From Vespa crabro (Eukaryota; Arthropoda; Insecta; Hymenoptera; Vespidae): 64,000 nt of DNA. The stretch spans positions 1,046,001 to 1,110,000 of the forward strand of contig NC_060959.1 of NCBI RefSeq assembly GCF_910589235.1. Direction: 5' to 3'. Made by a program: the position numbers and the translations under genes. The notes under the pieces were generated by a model, which saw only the letters and a program-made list of their open reading frames with translations, did no database searches and was not told the origin of the DNA. Position 1 is the first letter of the stretch. Each line of letters opens with the position of its first letter. This document shows positions 61,181 through 64,000 of the stretch, in pieces.

Positions 61181-64000
61181 ACAACAATAACTATAATAAT
61201 AATAATAACAACAATAACAACAATAACAACAATTACGATAATAACATTAATAACACTAATAATAATAATAACATAATAACAATAATAGCAATAAGAACAA
61301 TAATAACAATAATAACAATAATAACAATAATAACAATAACAATAACAATAATAACAATAATAACAATAATAACAATAACAACAATAACAATAATAACAAC
61401 AATAACAATAACAACAATAACAACAATAACAACAACAATAACAACAATAACAACAATAACAATAATTACAACAATAACCATAAATACAATAACAACAATA
61501 ATAACAACAATAACAATAATAACAACAATAACAACAATAGCAATAATTACAATATAACATTAATAACAATAATAATAATAATAACAAATATAACAATAAT
61601 AAAAACAAAACAACAATAACAATAATAAAAACAATAACAAAAATAACAATAATAACAACAATAACAACAATAACAACAATAAAAATAATAACAATATAAC
61701 ATCAATAACAATAGTAATAATAATAGCAATAATAACAATAATAACAACAATAACAACAATAACAATAATAACTTCAATAACTATATTAAAAATAATAACA
61801 ACAATAACAACAATAACAACAGTAACGTTAATAACATTAATAACACTAATAACAATAATAACAATAATAACAATAATAGCAATAAGAACAATAATAACAA
61901 TAATAACATTAATAACAATAATAACAATAACAACAATAATAAGAATAATAACAACAATAACAATAACAACAATAATAACAATAATAACTATAATAACAAT
62001 AATAACAATAATAGCAATAACAATAACAATAATAAAAATAATAACAATAATAACAATAATATCAATAATAACATTAATAACAATAACAATAATAATAAGA
62101 ATAATAACAACAATAACAATAACAATAATAACAACATTAACAATAACAACAATAACAACAATAACAATAATAACAATAATAACAATTATAACAACAATAA
62201 CAATAACAACAAAAATAACAACAATAACAACAATAACAAAAATAACAATAATAACATTAATAACAATAATAACAATAATAACAATAATAACAATAACAAT
62301 AACAACAATAACAATAATAACAATAATAACAACAATAACAAGAATAACAATAATAACAACAATAACAATAATAACTTCAATAACTATATTAAAAATAATA
62401 ACAACAATAACAACAATAACAACAGTAACGTTAATAACATTAATAACACTAATAACAATAATAACAATAATAACAATAATAGCAATAAGAACAATAATAA
62501 CAATAATAAAAATAATAACAATAATAACAATAATAACAATAATAACAATAATAACAATAATAACAATAATAACAATAACAATAACAATAATAACAACAAT
62601 AACAATAATAATAATAACAATAATAACAATAACAACAATAATAAGAATAATAACCACAATAACAGTAACAACAATAACAATAATAATAAGAATAATAACA
62701 ACAATAAAAATAAAATAATAACAACAATAACAATAATAACAACAAAAACAACAATAACAATAATAAAAACAATAACAACAATAACAACAATAACAACAAT
62801 AACAACAATAACAACAATAACAACAATAACAATAATAACAATAATAACAAAGATAACAACAATAATAACAATAACAATAATAACAACATTAACAACAATG
62901 ACAACAATAACAACAATAACAATAATAACAATAACAACAATAATAACAATAAAAACAATAATAACAATAATAACAACAATAACAATAATAACAATAACAA
63001 TAATAATAAGAATAATAACAACAATAAAAATAAAATAATAACAAAAATAACAACAATAACATTAACAACATCAATAACAACAATAACAATAATAACAACA
63101 ATAACAACAATAACAATAATAAAAACAATAACAACAATAACAACAATAACAACAATAACAACAATAACAACAATAACAATAATAACAATAATAACAAAGA
63201 TAACAACAATAACTTCAATAACAACAACAATAACAACAATAACAACAATGACAATAATAACCACATTAACAATAATTACAATTTAACATTAATAATAATA
63301 ACAATAATAATAACAATAATAACAATAATAACATCAATAACAACAATAACAATAATAAAAACAATAACTATAATAAAAATAATAACAACAATAACAACAA
63401 TAACAACAATTACGATAATAACATTAATAACACTAATAACAATAATAACATAATAACAATAATAGCAATAAGTACAATAATAACAATAATAACAATAATA
63501 ACAATAATAACAATAACAATAACAATAATAACAATAATAACAATAATAACAATAACAACAATAACAATAATAACAACAATAACAATAACAACAATAACAA
63601 CAATAACAACAACAATAACAACAATAACAACAATAACAATAATTACCACAATAACCATAAATACAATAACAACAATAATAACAACAATAACAATAATAAC
63701 AACTATAACAACAATAACAATAATAACAATATAACATTAATAACAATAATAATAATAATAACAAATATAACAATAATAAAAACAATAACAACAATAACAA
63801 TAATAAAAACAATAACAAAAATAACAATAATAACAACAATAACAACAATAACAACAATAACAACAATAAAAATAATAACAATATAACATTAATAACAATA
63901 GTAATAATAATAACAATAATAACAATAATAACAACAATAACAACAATAACAATAATAACTTCAATAACTATATTAAAAATAATAACAACAATAACAACAA
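61104..64000. repeat. Right-edge tandem repeat of about 2.18 kb
   Basis: An ordered landmark series recurs: L3 (61104 and about 63285), R cassette (61236 and 63413), ATAACCATAAATACAATAAC (near 61475 and 63651), L2 (61551 and 63728), altered L2 (61693 and 63880) and L4 (61772 and 63959). Offsets are 2177-2188 bp. The second copy is cut by the window end. This period is not seen elsewhere in the window, so the array probably changes HOR type at this edge. Confidence 0.82.

Larger units (their letters stand above)
1..64000. repeat. AAY trinucleotide satellite array with higher-order repeat structure
   Basis: The whole window is built from AAT and AAC triplets read on the + strand, mostly as 6-bp (AACAAT) and 9-bp (AATAATAAC, AATAACAAC) words. 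Pure AAC runs stay at two or three triplets. Long pure AAT runs occur only after the TTAGG landmark. The AAY strand is always +, so no inverted segment is present, and no unique or transposon-like stretch interrupts the array. Rare words containing G, CC, CT, TTT or ATATT, together with one-base phase shifts such as AACATAATAAC and AATAAAATAATAAC, recur in fixed order and set the higher-order periods. No stretch encodes a protein of normal composition. The size and purity suggest eukaryotic heterochromatin; that placement is inference. Confidence 0.97.
59719..64000. repeat. Partial HOR unit U9 (right edge), divergent
   Basis: The unit starts with the usual landmark, but its Q cassette is at 60025 (306 bp in, not 315). 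The 352-bp pair is at 60460-61180, with ATTTAATATT replacing ATTTAACATT in its first L3 word at 60752. Later CGs are 61236 (R), 61826 (S), 62429 (S) and 63413 (R). No TTAGG box, P cassette or L6 word is seen after 61104, unlike every complete unit. The array leaves the 6-7 kb period here and enters a shorter one. Confidence 0.8.

Noticed and set aside
1..64000. Poly-Asn coding exon (AAY codons, as in amoebozoan or apicomplexan proteins)
   Set aside because: The AAY phase is broken repeatedly by one- and two-base shifts, has almost no ATG, and continues for 64 kb without other amino acids.
1..64000. tRNA, rRNA or structured ncRNA genes
   Set aside because: With almost no G on the + strand and almost no C on the minus strand, stable GC stems cannot form in either sense.
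1..64000. AATAAA polyadenylation signals and TATA-like promoters
   Set aside because: Such words occur by chance very often in AAY repeat (for example AATAAAAAC) and have no associated gene or other promoter element.
1..64000. Transposon ends, LTRs or target-site duplications
   Set aside because: No inverted termini, no coding remnant and no unique insertion were found; all direct repeats are explained by the HOR and its local duplications.

Overview
The window is one uninterrupted tract of satellite DNA. I find no gene, RNA gene, prokaryotic system, transposon or unique sequence in it. Nearly every position follows a three-base rule, AAY (AAT or AAC), on the + strand. That makes A about two thirds of the + strand, C and T share the rest, and G is confined to rare fixed landmark words. 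Arrays of this size and purity suggest nuclear heterochromatin of a eukaryote (pericentromere, sex chromosome or a giant repetitive intron). The sequence does not let me name the species.

Long open frames are numerous but are arithmetic by-products of the AAY rule. On the minus strand the only codons are RTT, TTR and TRT (Val/Ile, Leu, Cys/Tyr), so no stop can occur in any frame. On the + strand the AAY frame reads Asn and the AYA frame reads Ile/Thr, while the YAA frame is full of TAA stops. Apparent proteins of 100 to 727 residues are therefore two- or three-letter polymers and are not annotated as genes.

The information lies in rare interruptions of the AAY pattern, which recur in fixed order and define a higher-order repeat (HOR). 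A once-per-unit landmark (TATCCATAATAAC) lies at 5431, 13677, 19928, 27324, 33587, 40974, 47234, 53409 and 59719. It cuts the window into a left partial unit (U0), eight complete units U1-U8 (8246, 6251, 7396, 6263, 7387, 6260, 6175 and 6310 bp) and a right partial unit (U9). Two unit types alternate in the middle: type A (about 6.26 kb: U2, U4, U6) and type B (about 7.39 kb: U3, U5). Together they make a dimeric HOR of about 13.65 kb (U3+U4 = 13659, U5+U6 = 13647). U1 looks like a B/A hybrid. U7 and U8 are B-like units with a shorter right part. U9 passes into a different local period of about 2.18 kb at 61104-64000.

Other landmarks used below: CG cassettes of five classes, P (ACCGATAA), Q (AACGATAA), R (TTACGATAA), S (GTAACGTTAA) and T (AACGATAATAACAAC); TTAGG-(AAT)n boxes; the L4 word TTCAATAACTATATTAAA; the L3 word ACAATTTAACATT; the L2 word AATATAACATT; and the L6 word AGCTTAAATAAC. 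Nested local tandem duplications of 54, about 352, about 1290 and about 2180 bp record how the array grew. All coordinates were counted by eye from the sequence; no alignment was run.
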